Below the pieces are notes generated by a model. The model was given only the letters and a program-made list of their open reading frames with translations. It ran no database searches and was not told the DNA's origin. From contig CAYFVM010000018.1 in NCBI GenBank assembly GCA_964346725.1, forward strand, positions 1 to 41,735: a stretch of DNA of 41,735 nucleotides, read 5' to 3'. Origin of the DNA: UBA1715 sp964346725 (GTDB taxonomy: Bacteria; Bacteroidota; Bacteroidia; Bacteroidales; UBA1715). Positions 31,741-39,613 of the stretch are shown here, piece after piece. Position 1 is the stretch's first letter. Each line of letters opens with the position of its first letter. A program made the position numbers and the translations under genes.

Positions 31741-34471
31741 TACTTTCAAAAAAGTTTCTATAACGATATGCATAGTATGCGTATCGTTTTTTTCTTTTGC
31801 TCAATCTCAAACCCATTTTTTTGATTCATCGGCGACATTCTTTCCTCAATTTACAATGTCTCCATTGCCTGATACAATTGATTATGATGATAAAAAAGAT
31901 GGGGAATACACGTTTGCCTATCCGTTTTTTGTACATATATCAAAAGACGATATAAAGCCATTACAAATTGGCGATTCATTGATATACGCATTTTCTATAC
32001 AGTCGGATGGTGCATATTCATTAAACTTAATTTTTGAACAAGTACAAATTCCTTCTGGTGCATATTTATCGGTATATTCTAAAAAATCGGAAAATCGAAT
32101 AGTTTTTTCTCCAATAGAATCAGGTATAACAGCCATTTTGCCAACGCCATTGTTGCAAGGCGATAATGTGTTTGTTCGTTATGTAGAGCCTCTTCAAACA
32201 AGCACTAAAGGTTCATGGATACTGACGCAAGTGTCCCATGATTATAAAAATATAATGCATTATTCTACCGGTTTAAAGTCTACATCTGCAAGTTGCAATG
32301 TTGATATAAATTGTGCGTTAGGACAGAGTTGGCAAAACGAAAAACAATCTGTTTGCAAACTAATTATACAAGGAATCACGATGTGTACAGGTACACTCAT
32401 TGGCAATACATCAAAGGACAACACTCCGTATGTTGTAACGGCAAATCATTGTGTACCGTCAAATACGCAGGCATTAAAAACCGTTTTCTATTTTAATTAC
32501 GAAAACTCAGAATGTGGAAATGATGCATCAAAGACATCTCCTTATACTATTTCAGGCTCTTCATTAATAGCAACTTCGCCTGATACTAAAGTTGATTTTG
32601 CGTTGCTAAAAATGAATAAAATTCCTCCCAAATCATACAAACCATATTATGCAGGATGGACCACATCTACAATAATAGAAAATGGAGCGATATGTATTCA
32701 TCATCCCAAAGGCGATGTGAAGAAAATCTCGGTAGATAATGGAAAAGTTACAAGTACAACTTTTAAAACCGTTGAGCAGACATATGCGACCAACGGACAT
32801 TGGAGAGTTGCAGATTGGGAATTCGGTACTACAGAGGGAGGTTCTTCTGGGTCATCGTTGTTTAATAACAATCATCTCATTATTGGGACATTGTCGGGAG
32901 GAGAAGCGGATTGTTCATATTCGGTAAATGATTATTTCTCGAAGTTTTCTATGGCATGGGATTACTATGAAGGAACTCAGTATAGATTGCAGCCTTGGCT
33001 TGATCCGTTTAATTCTAATGCAACCATGTGTAGTGGATATGATCCATATTTTTTACCAACCAATGTTGCCACAAATGTTTCAAATATAGATACCTTACAT
33101 GTGTTTGATTTTGGAGAAAAAGCCGATGGACTTTGGAGTGGTGTGAATGAACTTGGCTGGCAAATGTTTGCCGAACGGTTCTTTTTGAACCAATCAATTT
33201 ACGATGTTAATATTTGTGGTAAGATAGACACCACTCAAGATTTATCGAATGTTCGTTTTGTTATATGGACAGGTTCTACTTCACCGGAAACCGAGGTGTA
33301 TTCTATTCCAATGACAAAGAGTATGCTGCAAGATTCTATATGGGTGCATTTTGAAATGCCAGAGCCTATTGCTATTAATGGTAATTGTTGGGTAGGATAC
33401 GAAATAGCAAATAATTCAACTGCGTTCTCGGGCTTTATGTCGCAAGTGGATGCTGTGGGCACAGCCTATGTCCGTCATTCAAAAGGGTGGGTCAATACTG
33501 AAGACATAGGGTTGCCTGCGCATTATGGTGTTTCGCTTCATGTTACAGAGATCCCTGATACCTTGCAAACAATCTCGTTTGAAAAGCCTTTTTTTGCGAA
33601 CAAAATTTCAAATACTCTTGTAACAGAAGCAACAGATGCATTGTTTAGCATAGATTCCTTGGGTGCGATAAAGAGAACGACACCTTTTTATACAGTTTCA
33701 GAGAAATCAGTATCAAACTTGTCTGGCGCAAATGAGTTAAAAGCTACGTGTTTTGCAAACAAAATAGAATTGTCGTACCCAACGTATGTTAGGGGAATTA
33801 AAATCGCTGTAGCAAGTATTCCCAATAATTCAAAAACGACCGATGTAGTAGTGTGGAATTCTGATTTAACGAAAGAATTAACACGTAAAACTATTAGCAA
33901 CGCACTTTTAAAGTCTAAGTATTTCAATCAAATTCATCTTGATTCGTTGTTATATATAGATACAACGTTTTATTATGGCATTTGTATAGATACTGCAGAG
34001 TATGAAGAAAACCTTTCCGCATACCTCTATAACGATACAGAATCATTAGTTGATGGTTATTTTTATTTTGATACCGTATGGTTGTCGTATGCGAATTATG
34101 AATTAATGTATAATGTTGGTGTTCAACCTATTATTGCAAAATCAAAATATCATTTTAATCCTGATTCTGCGAGTGTTTTACAGTATCCATTGCTATATAC
34201 ATCAAAACGAACGGTTTCTCAGAGTCCAGGTGTAGTTTTGTATCCTACTATCTGCAACAATGAATTTTCTCTTCAGTTTAAAGTAAAAGTGTATACCTCA
34301 ATTCACGTTTCTCTTGTTGATGCTGTTGGTAATGTGGTTTCGTCGGGAGAATATACTATGCAAAATGGGAAATTTATAATTCCAATTTCAAAATTAGCTC
34401 GGGGAATGTATAACGTACGAATTGTAGCTGATGGTGATTCATATGAAGGTAAAATTCTTCATATACAGTAG
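31706..34471 (+). CDS. T9SS-exported lysyl-endopeptidase-like serine protease
   Basis: The frame encodes 921 residues from the ATG at 31706, which overlaps the upstream gene by 35 nt. A TTG at 31733 would give a more compact signal peptide (MINTFKKVSITICIVCVSFF), so the start is open; either way cleavage is near SFAQS. A pro-region precedes a chymotrypsin-fold domain resembling Lysobacter/Achromobacter lysyl endopeptidase. Its triad motifs are TANHCV (His about 248), VDFALLKM (Asp about 297) and TEGGSSGSSLF (Ser about 380), with paired cysteines. Two beta-rich regions of unknown type follow. The last 75 or so residues are a type IX secretion sorting domain (LYPTICNNEFSL, then GMYNVRIVADG and KILHIQ), so the protein should reach the cell surface or medium. 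Confidence 0.9.
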   Translation: MMCLFWDSNLINTFKKVSITICIVCVSFFSFAQSQTHFFDSSATFFPQFTMSPLPDTIDYDDKKDGEYTFAYPFFVHISKDDIKPLQIGDSLIYAFSIQSDGAYSLNLIFEQVQIPSGAYLSVYSKKSENRIVFSPIESGITAILPTPLLQGDNVFVRYVEPLQTSTKGSWILTQVSHDYKNIMHYSTGLKSTSASCNVDINCALGQSWQNEKQSVCKLIIQGITMCTGTLIGNTSKDNTPYVVTANHCVPSNTQALKTVFYFNYENSECGNDASKTSPYTISGSSLIATSPDTKVDFALLKMNKIPPKSYKPYYAGWTTSTIIENGAICIHHPKGDVKKISVDNGKVTSTTFKTVEQTYATNGHWRVADWEFGTTEGGSSGSSLFNNNHLIIGTLSGGEADCSYSVNDYFSKFSMAWDYYEGTQYRLQPWLDPFNSNATMCSGYDPYFLPTNVATNVSNIDTLHVFDFGEKADGLWSGVNELGWQMFAERFFLNQSIYDVNICGKIDTTQDLSNVRFVIWTGSTSPETEVYSIPMTKSMLQDSIWVHFEMPEPIAINGNCWVGYEIANNSTAFSGFMSQVDAVGTAYVRHSKGWVNTEDIGLPAHYGVSLHVTEIPDTLQTISFEKPFFANKISNTLVTEATDALFSIDSLGAIKRTTPFYTVSEKSVSNLSGANELKATCFANKIELSYPTYVRGIKIAVASIPNNSKTTDVVVWNSDLTKELTRKTISNALLKSKYFNQIHLDSLLYIDTTFYYGICIDTAEYEENLSAYLYNDTESLVDGYFYFDTVWLSYANYELMYNVGVQPIIAKSKYHFNPDSASVLQYPLLYTSKRTVSQSPGVVLYPTICNNEFSLQFKVKVYTSIHVSLVDAVGNVVSSGEYTMQNGKFIIPISKLARGMYNVRIVADGDSYEGKILHIQ

Positions 34472-34476
34472 AGATT

Positions 34477-36717
34477 CTAGTGATTACTACCCTCCATGGC
34501 TGCCAAAACAAAACGAATTTCTTGATAATCACATTCAGGCAAATCTTCTTTAATTCTAGAGAGGGTCAGGGTTCCTTTTTTTGCAGCTACTAAACTAATT
34601 TCTCGAATTTTATCTTCAGGCACAAAATCGGTGATATTTAATTCGCCTTCGGCTAAATAGTATTCAAGGTGTTTGCATATTGTTTTTTTAGTTAATCCGC
34701 GCTCTTCGGCAATGTCATCAATAGACAAGCCATCGGCATACATCAGAAAAGAGACTTCTTTGGTGTCGAATCCCTTGTTTTCATATTTTGATGCTTTGGT
34801 TTTCTTTTTACTTATTGTCACTTTTTGCAAGAACATTTTTTTTCTCGCTTCAAAGTCAATAGGTACTTCAAGACTCTTTTTATCAAAAGATTTGCCTGAT
34901 AGTGCAGATTCAAGCATGCGTAAACATTTCTTTATTTTTTGTTGAGTATTGAAAAACACCAATTCAAACGTTTGCAAATCAGTGATGTATTGCTTTGTTC
35001 CTCGGAGCGAACTCGCATTCGCAATAATTTGATAGATATTAGTAGAGATATCTTCAAAGAGAGGCTCAAAATAAGCAATAGAGTCTTCTATTCGTTTATA
35101 CAACGTATCGTTGTCGCGATGGTTTATAATGTTTTGAAGTTGCACCGAAAAATTTCCTGCAACAATCACAAGGTTGTCAATTTTAGGTTCTAATTCTAAG
35201 ATACTTGTTTTGAGGTATCGCTTTGGCGATCGAGTGTCTTCTTCCAAGTCTTCAAATTCCCCAATTTGATTCTCAAATTCTTCTTTGAGAGCCTCAAAAT
35301 TGAAACTGGAAAGAACAGTTTGTTCTATATATCGTTGTAATTCAATTTTATAGATATTTTCAAGTTCCACGTCGCTTTCTTTATTATTGGTAAACGAAAG
35401 CACACGTTTGTCTTGGTCAGGATAATTGTCAACAATAGGTTCCGAAAGAACCAAGCCATCAAGCGATTCAAGTCGTGAAAGGGCAACGTATATTTGTCCA
35501 GGAGCAAATGCCTCAGAAATGTCAATAATTGCGTTTTTGAATGTAAGACCTTGACTTTTATGTACAGTGACAGCCCACGCTAATTTAATTGGATAGGTAG
35601 TAAATGTTCCAAGAACTTCTTCTTCAATTTGTCCGGTAGCTTTGTCAAGCGTGTAACGAGTATTTTCCCAGGTGAATTTCTCCACTTTTACAATTTGTCC
35701 TGTTTCATGAAAAACGACAGAAATGCTATCTTCAGTAAGTTCATGAATTTCTCCAATTTTTCCATTGTAGTATTTTTGCCCTTGTTCGTAATCATTTTTC
35801 ACAAACATAATTTGAGCACTAACTTTTAATTCCAAATCAGGATTGAGAGGAAAGATATTTTCAGGGAATGTTCCGCGTATTTCTGCCTTGAACGTGAACG
35901 ATTCCTTTTTGATTTTCCGCAATTTTTCATCATTTATGGCGTCAGCTTTTTTATTGTGCGTAGTAATAAAAATGTACGGCACTTTTTCCGGGGGAACGAA
36001 ATTCGGGATATAATGCTTATTAAGTTCATTTACATCGCGTTGTACAAAAAGGTTGTTACGCAAATTGTTCAATATGTCAATAAAAAGTTGATCGTCTTGA
36101 CGATAGATTTTTTCGAGTTCTAGAACTAACGGAGGGGCTGTTTGCAACACCTGAGCATCAAAGAAATACATGCTTTGGTAGTATTGTTTCAAAAAATTCC
36201 ATTCTTCCTTTTTTACTACCGGGGGGAGTTGAAGCATATCGCCAATAAAAAGCACTTGTACGCTACCAAATGGTTGATTTTTTCTTCTGCGGATACTGCG
36301 CAATGCTGTGTCTATTGCATCTAAAAGGTCAGCTCGAAGCATACTCACTTCATCAATCACAAGGAGTTCCATTTTTCGAAGTACTTGTCGTTTCCATCCT
36401 GCCATTCTTGAAACTTCGCGAGGAACTTTTTTTAAGGGCATGATTGCAAACGGAATTTCCTCTTCTTCAAAATTCAGTGCGGGAGCAAAGCAGCAAGGAG
36501 GTAGTTGAAACATGGAATGGATAGTTACGCCTCCAGCATTTAGTGCTGCAATGCCCGTGGGGGAAACTATTACAACGCTTTTATGGGTGTTCTCTACTAT
36601 GTTTTTCAATAAGGTGGTTTTTCCCGTACCAGCTTTTCCTGTAAGAAAAATAGAGCGATTCGTCCCGTTTATGAATTGGATTACTTGGAGAGCTGCGGTA
36701 TTGTCATTGAAATTCAT
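34477..36717 (-). CDS. Pif1-like ATP-dependent helicase with C-terminal HTH domain
   Basis: From the ATG at 36717 the protein has 746 residues. The frame is open 11 codons further to a TTG at 36750, but that stretch contains the promoter element, so the ATG is preferred. Motifs in order: Walker A LTGKAGTGKTTLL (25-37), a TPA-type segment SPTGIAALNAGG, Walker B LVIDEVSML, FIGDMLQLPPV, then VHKSQGLTF and YVALSRLESLDGL from the second RecA-like domain. This is the RecD/Pif1 superfamily 1B helicase set for 5'-3' unwinding. A helical linker leads to a C-terminal helix-turn-helix (SIDDIAEERGLTKKTICKHL) of the kind attached to Bacteroidetes RecQ and Pif1-like helicases. A role in replication-fork or G-quadruplex processing is inferred from the family. 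Confidence 0.93.
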   Translation of the reverse strand: MNFNDNTAALQVIQFINGTNRSIFLTGKAGTGKTTLLKNIVENTHKSVVIVSPTGIAALNAGGVTIHSMFQLPPCCFAPALNFEEEEIPFAIMPLKKVPREVSRMAGWKRQVLRKMELLVIDEVSMLRADLLDAIDTALRSIRRRKNQPFGSVQVLFIGDMLQLPPVVKKEEWNFLKQYYQSMYFFDAQVLQTAPPLVLELEKIYRQDDQLFIDILNNLRNNLFVQRDVNELNKHYIPNFVPPEKVPYIFITTHNKKADAINDEKLRKIKKESFTFKAEIRGTFPENIFPLNPDLELKVSAQIMFVKNDYEQGQKYYNGKIGEIHELTEDSISVVFHETGQIVKVEKFTWENTRYTLDKATGQIEEEVLGTFTTYPIKLAWAVTVHKSQGLTFKNAIIDISEAFAPGQIYVALSRLESLDGLVLSEPIVDNYPDQDKRVLSFTNNKESDVELENIYKIELQRYIEQTVLSSFNFEALKEEFENQIGEFEDLEEDTRSPKRYLKTSILELEPKIDNLVIVAGNFSVQLQNIINHRDNDTLYKRIEDSIAYFEPLFEDISTNIYQIIANASSLRGTKQYITDLQTFELVFFNTQQKIKKCLRMLESALSGKSFDKKSLEVPIDFEARKKMFLQKVTISKKKTKASKYENKGFDTKEVSFLMYADGLSIDDIAEERGLTKKTICKHLEYYLAEGELNITDFVPEDKIREISLVAAKKGTLTLSRIKEDLPECDYQEIRFVLAAMEGSNH

Positions 36718-36731
36718 TCTATTCTTTTGTG

Positions 36732-36762
36732 GTTGTACAAAAGTAAACAAATATTATCTTTG
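36732..36762 (+). promoter_or_regulatory. tyrS promoter (-33 and -7)
   Basis: GTTG (36732-36735) and TATCTTTG (36755-36762) are 19 nt apart, fitting TTTG-N19-TAnnTTTG with one mismatch. The -7 ends 16 nt before the tyrS ATG. The helicase promoter lies inside its spacer on the other strand. Confidence 0.6.
36738..36745 (-). promoter_or_regulatory. -7 promoter element for the Pif1-like helicase
   Basis: TACTTTTG on the minus strand, 20 nt before the ATG at 36717. It sits within the spacer of the divergent tyrS promoter, so the two polymerase footprints overlap. Confidence 0.55.
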
Positions 36763-36778
36763 CGAAAAGTTTATATCA

Positions 36779-38071
36779 ATGAATTTCATAGAAGAATTGA
36801 AATGGCGAGGAATGCTTCACGACATGATGCCGGGGACAGAAGAGCAACTCGCAAAAGAAATGACAACAGCATATTTGGGCATTGATCCAACAGCTGATTC
36901 TTTACATATTGGACACTTGTGTGGTGTGATGATGTTGAGACATTTTCAACGTTGTGGACATAAACCAATCGCTTTAATAGGTGGTGCAACCGGTATGATT
37001 GGCGACCCTTCGGGCAAGTCAGCCGAACGTAACTTACTTGACGAAGAAACGTTAAAACATAATATTTCGTGTATTCGCAAGCAGTTGGAACATTTCCTCG
37101 ACTTTAATAGTAATGCGTCTAATGCCGCAGAACTAGTGAATAATTATGATTGGATGAAAGATTACACGTTCCTTGATTTTGCTCGCAACGTTGGTAAGTT
37201 GATTACCGTTAATTATATGATGGCAAAAGATTCTGTAAAAAAGCGTTTCAGTGGCGAATCTTCGAGTGGAATGAGTTTTACAGAATTTACATATCAACTT
37301 TTGCAAGGATACGATTATGTATATCTCAACGAACATAAAAACTGTAAGTTGCAGATGGGTGGGTCTGATCAGTGGGGAAATATTACCACAGGTACGGAGT
37401 TAATTCGTAGAATGAACGGGGGAGAAGTATATGCTTTGACTTGTCCATTGATTACAAAAGCTGACGGTGGTAAATTCGGAAAAACAGAAAGAGGTAACGT
37501 TTGGTTAGATCGTCGTTATACATCGCCATACAAGTTCTACCAGTTCTGGTTAAACGTAAGCGATGATGATGCGAAGAAATTCATCAAAATCTTCACCATG
37601 CTTCCCAAAGATGAAATAGATGCTTTGATTGCAGAACAAGAACAAGTTCCTCATTTGCGCATTTTACAAAAACGTTTGGCAAAAGAGGTTACAACAATGG
37701 TTCATAGCGAAGAAGATTATGAAGCAGCATTGGAAGCCTCAAACATATTGTTTGGAAACGCAACTAGTGATTCATTGAAGAATCTCGATAAAGAAACATT
37801 CTTATCTGTTTTTGAAGGCGTACCAACATTCGAAATCGCAAAGAGAGACGTAGAAGTGGGCATTTCTATAATAGATTTCTTAGCGGAAAAGACAACAATA
37901 TTTCCAAGCAAAGGCGAAGCAAGAAAAACAATTCAAGGTGGAGGTGTTAGCATAAACAAAACGAAAGTTTCTGCTATTGATATGGATGTTAATTCTGATG
38001 AGGTTTTGAATGGTTCTTATATACTTGTTCAAAAAGGTAAAAAAAATTATTTCATTGTTGAAGTAAAGTAG
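36779..38071 (+). CDS. tyrS: Tyrosine--tRNA ligase
   Basis: The 430-residue enzyme is a class I TyrRS. The ATG at 36779 (MNFIEELKWRG) gives the family start; the frame is open much further upstream, but that part is antisense to the helicase gene. HIGH is exact at 43-46 within TADSLHIGHLCG, and the KMSKS-equivalent loop is KFGKT (232-236), a common TyrRS variant. A C-terminal S4 RNA-binding domain (EARKTIQGGGVSINKTKV) is intact. It is expressed alone, with a good promoter and a terminator after the stop. Confidence 0.97.
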   Translation: MNFIEELKWRGMLHDMMPGTEEQLAKEMTTAYLGIDPTADSLHIGHLCGVMMLRHFQRCGHKPIALIGGATGMIGDPSGKSAERNLLDEETLKHNISCIRKQLEHFLDFNSNASNAAELVNNYDWMKDYTFLDFARNVGKLITVNYMMAKDSVKKRFSGESSSGMSFTEFTYQLLQGYDYVYLNEHKNCKLQMGGSDQWGNITTGTELIRRMNGGEVYALTCPLITKADGGKFGKTERGNVWLDRRYTSPYKFYQFWLNVSDDDAKKFIKIFTMLPKDEIDALIAEQEQVPHLRILQKRLAKEVTTMVHSEEDYEAALEASNILFGNATSDSLKNLDKETFLSVFEGVPTFEIAKRDVEVGISIIDFLAEKTTIFPSKGEARKTIQGGGVSINKTKVSAIDMDVNSDEVLNGSYILVQKGKKNYFIVEVK

Positions 38072-38094
38072 GCAAAACAAGTTTGTGTAATGAA

Positions 38095-38124
38095 AAGGGC
38101 GATAGTTTCTACCGCCCTTTTTTT
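38095..38124 (+). terminator. Intrinsic, probably bidirectional terminator between tyrS and the PorP gene
   Basis: AAGGGCGATAG (38095-38105) pairs with CTACCGCCCTT (38109-38119), one mismatch, loop TTT. It is followed by a T run to 38124 on the plus strand and preceded by an A run that serves the minus strand. It lies between convergent genes. Confidence 0.85.
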
Positions 38125-38141
38125 ATATCGTAAGAATTATA

Positions 38142-39311
38142 TTATCTCAAGAATTTATCGTTCGGGTGAGCTACGGCAGAACGTCTCTTGGTAGATCCCT
38201 TGATTGCCAAATTGTGAATTTCAAAACTTAATGTAACCTCATGAGTACCACCGGTTGATAGTCCAGCATTTGAGATAGTCATATCATAACTATATAAGAA
38301 CTGGTACAATTGTTTTTTGTCTTTAGAGTATTTAATGTAGCCAACAGTAAAAATAAGAGCATCGAAACTTTTTGCTTTTATGTCATTAACAATATCCTCC
38401 AAAGATTCTTTTTTGTAGTATTGTTTACGACACCAAACTCCTAAATAGAGAGAAGACATAAACGATACTTTTGATGGAATCGTTGCATTCATACCGAAAG
38501 TAAGTGTTTTTGCACCCGATTCGGAACCTTTGAACCATTGGTTAGCTTCTGCTTGGTTTTCAAAGATGAAGCCAGGACAAAGCAAGAAATACCTGTTATG
38601 GAAACCTTGACGGTTAATTCTAAATTGCATATAACCGTGTGCTGTAAATTTCATAGGAAGGGGAGCTTCTTGACCATCGTCTAACCATGACATGTCAGGT
38701 TGTGATAGGTGGTGAAATGCCACACCAAAAACACCAGTAGCTAAATATTTTACTGGAGTTTGGCGAATATTGAATTGTACAGCAGTACCAGCATTGTAGT
38801 CTAAAACTCCTAAAGATCCATAATCTTCACCTTTGGGAAGTTGAAATTCTGTTTCGTAGATTGCTCCAAAGCGAGGGTCTAATTGGTCGGTGAATATCAT
38901 GTCGCTGAAATCCAAACTTTTGTGAATGTACTGAGCTCCAGCACCAATTTGGAACATAAGATCAGGAAGAACGCGAATTTGTTTAGCATATGCCAACCCT
39001 CCTTGAAATGTATTTAACCAATTTTCCCCTTGAGTATTTCTTGTAAGGAAAGCTCCAATACCTCCTTGTGCAAATTTGTTATCATAATAGTCGAAACAAA
39101 TACTTTGTGTTCCCCATTCTCCGGGGACACTCGTCCATAAGTGACGATCAGTGATAGTTCCTCTTAAACCGGGATTTATACCGGTCATCGCAGGATTGTA
39201 GTATGTCTCCTTTAAATAGAACTGAGAATAGTTAGGATCTTGCGCTTGTACCACATTTGCAAAAAGCAAAGATGAAAATACAGCAATAATAGAAATGTAA
39301 TTTTTTTTCAT
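38142..39311 (-). CDS. PorP/SprF family type IX secretion membrane protein
   Basis: This 389-residue protein has a signal peptide (cleavage after VVQAQ, about 23) and then the conserved PorP/SprF opening DPNYSQFYLKETYYNPAMTG. The repeated beta-strand pattern with GGIGAFL, YAKQIRV and GVAFHHLSQPD fits an outer-membrane barrel of this family. PorP/SprF proteins are components of, or substrate-class-specific partners for, the type IX secretion system; some genomes carry many copies next to large adhesins. Here no adhesin or gliding gene is adjacent, so its particular cargo is unknown. A -7 element lies about 70 nt upstream, leaving a long 5' leader. Confidence 0.93.
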   Translation of the reverse strand: MKKNYISIIAVFSSLLFANVVQAQDPNYSQFYLKETYYNPAMTGINPGLRGTITDRHLWTSVPGEWGTQSICFDYYDNKFAQGGIGAFLTRNTQGENWLNTFQGGLAYAKQIRVLPDLMFQIGAGAQYIHKSLDFSDMIFTDQLDPRFGAIYETEFQLPKGEDYGSLGVLDYNAGTAVQFNIRQTPVKYLATGVFGVAFHHLSQPDMSWLDDGQEAPLPMKFTAHGYMQFRINRQGFHNRYFLLCPGFIFENQAEANQWFKGSESGAKTLTFGMNATIPSKVSFMSSLYLGVWCRKQYYKKESLEDIVNDIKAKSFDALIFTVGYIKYSKDKKQLYQFLYSYDMTISNAGLSTGGTHEVTLSFEIHNLAIKGSTKRRSAVAHPNDKFLR

Positions 39312-39380
39312 TGTTTCCTATTCTTATCGTTTTCCAAACAAAAATGTTATTCTGCCTTTTTTTGACACTAGGCAGTTGTG

Positions 39381-39388
39381 CAAATATA
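39381..39388 (-). promoter_or_regulatory. -7 promoter element for the PorP/SprF gene
   Basis: TATATTTG on the minus strand matches TAnnTTTG exactly and is 69 nt before the ATG. A TTTG upstream is only 10 nt away, too close for a standard -33 box. Confidence 0.45.
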
Positions 39389-39573
39389 TGAAAAAAAACA
39401 AAGATTGCTTGAATTCGTCTATTATTTTTGCAATAAAACGGAAAATCTAATTTGTTTCTTCAAACATTTATATGTATTTTGTTGAAATTGAACATGTTGT
39501 TATGTATTACTAAAGTTTTTACTTTTTTTGAAACGTTTTTAATTTTCACATAGTCTATACTATATGTTTTTCG

Positions 39574-39581
39574 TATTTTTG
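39574..39581 (+). promoter_or_regulatory. -7 promoter element for the family 8 glycoside hydrolase
   Basis: TATTTTTG matches TAnnTTTG and lies 32 nt before the ATG at 39614. A short inverted repeat just upstream (39550-39563) could be an operator. Confidence 0.45.
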
Positions 39582-39613
39582 AAGAATTTGTAGAAACATG
39601 AAAAAATATCATT

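Larger units (their letters stand above)
39312..39613. other. AT-rich divergent intergenic region (302 nt)
   Basis: Between the divergent PorP and glycoside hydrolase genes. It holds one candidate promoter for each side, a weak hairpin in the PorP leader (39352-39356 with 39371-39375) and a short inverted repeat ATAGT-CTAT-ACTAT (39550-39563) upstream of the hydrolase -7 element. No open frame of note and no RNA gene is seen. Confidence 0.5.

Noticed and set aside
36512..36778. 89-codon N-terminal extension of tyrS
   Set aside because: It is antisense to the start of the helicase gene and lies upstream of the tyrS promoter; TyrRS proteins start at the ATG at 36779.
39352..39375. Hairpin in the PorP leader as a riboswitch or attenuator
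   Set aside because: Only five base pairs with a 14-nt A-rich loop and no following T run on the transcribed strand; too weak to claim.
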